Shown: positions 62,937-64,000 of the stretch, piece by piece
Numbering within the stretch: position 1 is the stretch's first letter
Layout of the letters: each line of letters begins with the position of its first letter
Source of the DNA: Catalimonadaceae bacterium JC749
Lineage (GTDB): Bacteria; Bacteroidota; Bacteroidia; Cytophagales; Cyclobacteriaceae
Direction: 5' to 3'
Assembly (NCBI GenBank): GCA_021730635.1
Contig: JAJNNC010000001.1
Span: forward strand, 1,116,001-1,180,000
Length of the DNA: 64,000 nt
The notes under the pieces: model-generated
What the model saw: only the letters and a program-made list of their open reading frames with translations
The model's database searches: none
Told to the model about the DNA's origin: nothing
Made by a program: the position numbers and the translations under genes

Positions 62937-62954
62937 ATAATTTATATAAATTAT
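62937..62954. promoter_or_regulatory. 18-bp perfect AT palindrome upstream of mfd
   Basis: ATAATTTATATAAATTAT, fully symmetric, 22 bp before the mfd start in the mfd/oxidase divergent gap. It might be an operator or only an AT-rich promoter core. Confidence 0.35.
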
Positions 62955-63028
62955 TCCAACGTCGTAGGTTTATCGAACCACCCCGGGTAGAAAATGTTTC
63001 ATGGATTATTGATGACTTTTATTGAAGT

Positions 63029-63661
63029 ATGCAGAAAGAAAACAAAAATACAGAACGCCAAAAGGTAAGCACGACTTTTTCTAAAATTGAGAAGCTACAC
63101 CCTTACAAAATGCTATTGTATTTGGCCATGATTGGGAGCAGTCTTATTTTTCTGTTCATGATTTTAGGTCATCTCACCGGAAAGCTACACAAAGACAGCT
63201 ACATAAGTTTTGATTTTCCTAAAGCCTTTGTTGTCAGCCTGGTCCTTTTACTCCTATCAAGTTTTGCTATGTCCAAAGTGCTGCCTGCTTTTCTTAAGGA
63301 CGATATGAAAACGTTGAAGTGGTACTTAGGTGTTACATTATTTCTAGGAATTTCTTTTACATTGAGCCAATATGTAGGATGGTATGAGTTGAAAAATTCA
63401 GGCATTCATTTTTCAGGTAAAGCAGCCGGCTCTTATTTATACGTGATTACAGGATTGCATGTATTGCATCTGGCAGGAGGCCTGGTTTTTCTAACACTCG
63501 TCTACACGCAAATAAGCAGAGTGGCGAGAGACCCTGTCAAGGTGCTTATCATGGTCACAAACCCATATGAGCGGATGCGATTAGAGATGTTGACCACCTA
63601 CTGGCATTTTATTGATACAGCGTGGGTAATCCTTTTCTTTTATTTTCTGTTTAGTTTTTGA
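63029..63661 (+). CDS. Heme-copper oxidase subunit III (cytochrome c oxidase, CoxC type)
   Basis: A 210-residue inner-membrane protein with five helices (about 28-50, 63-85, 97-118, 138-160 and 185-207). Signature residues are GLHVLHLAGGLVFL with the conserved His and Gly, and the closing TTYWHFIDTAWVILFFYF. Subunit III stabilises the catalytic subunit and shapes proton uptake. No subunits I or II are adjacent, which suggests a standalone or split oxidase locus. Its last 22 bases overlap the end of the convergent ribD gene. Confidence 0.9.
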   Translation: MQKENKNTERQKVSTTFSKIEKLHPYKMLLYLAMIGSSLIFLFMILGHLTGKLHKDSYISFDFPKAFVVSLVLLLLSSFAMSKVLPAFLKDDMKTLKWYLGVTLFLGISFTLSQYVGWYELKNSGIHFSGKAAGSYLYVITGLHVLHLAGGLVFLTLVYTQISRVARDPVKVLIMVTNPYERMRLEMLTTYWHFIDTAWVILFFYFLFSF

Positions 63662-64000
63662 TATATCAACAGCTGGTCGCCACTGATATTATCTTTTTGT
63701 GAAAGTTGAGCATTACTCAATACCGGAGCTTTTATACCTTTCATAAACTGTATGTTGGAGCGAAATATTCTGGCTTCATCCCACCATCCATTATTAATTA
63801 ACAATTGCAACAATTGGGTGCCTCCTTCTACAAAAAGGGATTGTATTTTCCTGTTATACAGGTTCTGAAAAACATACTGTAAAAATTCTTCATAGTTATT
63901 AGACGGTACCCGTACATAGTCGAGGTTAGCATGTATTTCTTCCTTTATTAGATTGAAGCAGATAGTAGGTTGGCGCTGGTCAAATACATTCAGCTTTGGA
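63640..64000 (-). CDS. ribD: Riboflavin biosynthesis protein RibD, reductase domain, N-terminus cut
   Basis: About 120 codons remain, ending with a TAA at 63640-63642. The visible part has the C-terminal reductase motif SLFVEGGTQLLQLLINNGWW and DEARIFRS, which closes the diaminohydroxyphosphoribosylaminopyrimidine deaminase/reductase in riboflavin synthesis. The deaminase half lies outside. It overlaps the oxidase gene by 22 bases, tail to tail. Confidence 0.85.
   Translation of the reverse strand, partial: PKLNVFDQRQPTICFNLIKEEIHANLDYVRVPSNNYEEFLQYVFQNLYNRKIQSLFVEGGTQLLQLLINNGWWDEARIFRSNIQFMKGIKAPVLSNAQLSQKDNISGDQLLIYQKLNRK

Noticed and set aside
1-64000. Prophage, insertion sequence or genomic island
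   Set aside because: No transposase, integrase, phage structural gene or flanking direct repeat was seen. The only tRNA is not followed by an integrase.

Overview
The window looks like a chromosomal segment of a Bacteroidota bacterium, most likely a marine-type member of the Cytophagales. The evidence is a GldJ-type gliding lipoprotein, two PorT-like outer-membrane barrels, a DUF4175-RsbW-YbeY-MnmG block, a bacteroidete-type TamB, a small Lmo0937-like protein, and a textbook Bacteroidota promoter (TTTG-N19-TATATTTG) in front of a tRNA. Almost every gene is a recognisable chromosomal household gene. I see no insertion sequence, prophage, integrase or CRISPR array.

Layout. 1-10 kb: galactokinase (cut by the left edge) behind a vSGLT-like sugar symporter, a MORN-repeat protein, a UbiA prenyltransferase, MazG, an NqrM-like cysteine protein, GlmM-type phosphohexomutase, cysteine desulfurase, a PorT-like barrel and deoC. 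10-18 kb: a TPR sensor kinase, acylphosphatase and a 1,680-residue TamB. 18-26 kb: a short Bat-like cluster (DUF58, BatD-like, VWA), a secreted phosphodiesterase, a PA0069-type radical SAM protein, a BASS transporter and DUF429. 26-36.6 kb: a minus-strand cluster that is the most unusual part of the window. 36.7-45.5 kb: purK-purE, a PorT-like barrel, a membrane MutS relative, lysA with an envelope protein and an S41 protease, tRNA-Val(GAC), and a CaCA-type exchanger. 45.5-52 kb: a TPR protein, a strong oriC candidate full of DnaA boxes (47.4-47.8 kb), an Ig-like lipoprotein, mnmG and a parS-like palindrome. 52-64 kb: ybeY, an RsbW-like kinase, DUF4175, exonuclease III, comF, gldJ, mfd, a cytochrome oxidase subunit III and the end of ribD (cut by the right edge).

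The candidate undescribed system is the cluster at 26.2-36.6 kb. In transcription order it encodes a VWA-like lipoprotein, a three-helix membrane protein, a tubulin/FtsZ-like GTPase, a 1,146-residue actin/Hsp70-fold ATPase with a ~580-residue novel N-terminus, a bitopic coiled-coil protein, an ExbB/TolQ/ZorA-topology membrane protein with a ~275-residue tail, and probably a trypsin-like lipoprotein. A tubulin-like and an actin-like nucleotidase beside a motor-stator-like membrane protein suggests an envelope-spanning machine driven by nucleotide hydrolysis. Its job (envelope remodelling, motility or defence) cannot be read from the sequence.

The second notable point is the replication origin: perfect and near-perfect DnaA boxes, a 17-bp inverted repeat built on them, and a parS site 4 kb away by mnmG. 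Gene identities come from motif recognition and translation by eye. No database search, structure prediction or statistic was run.
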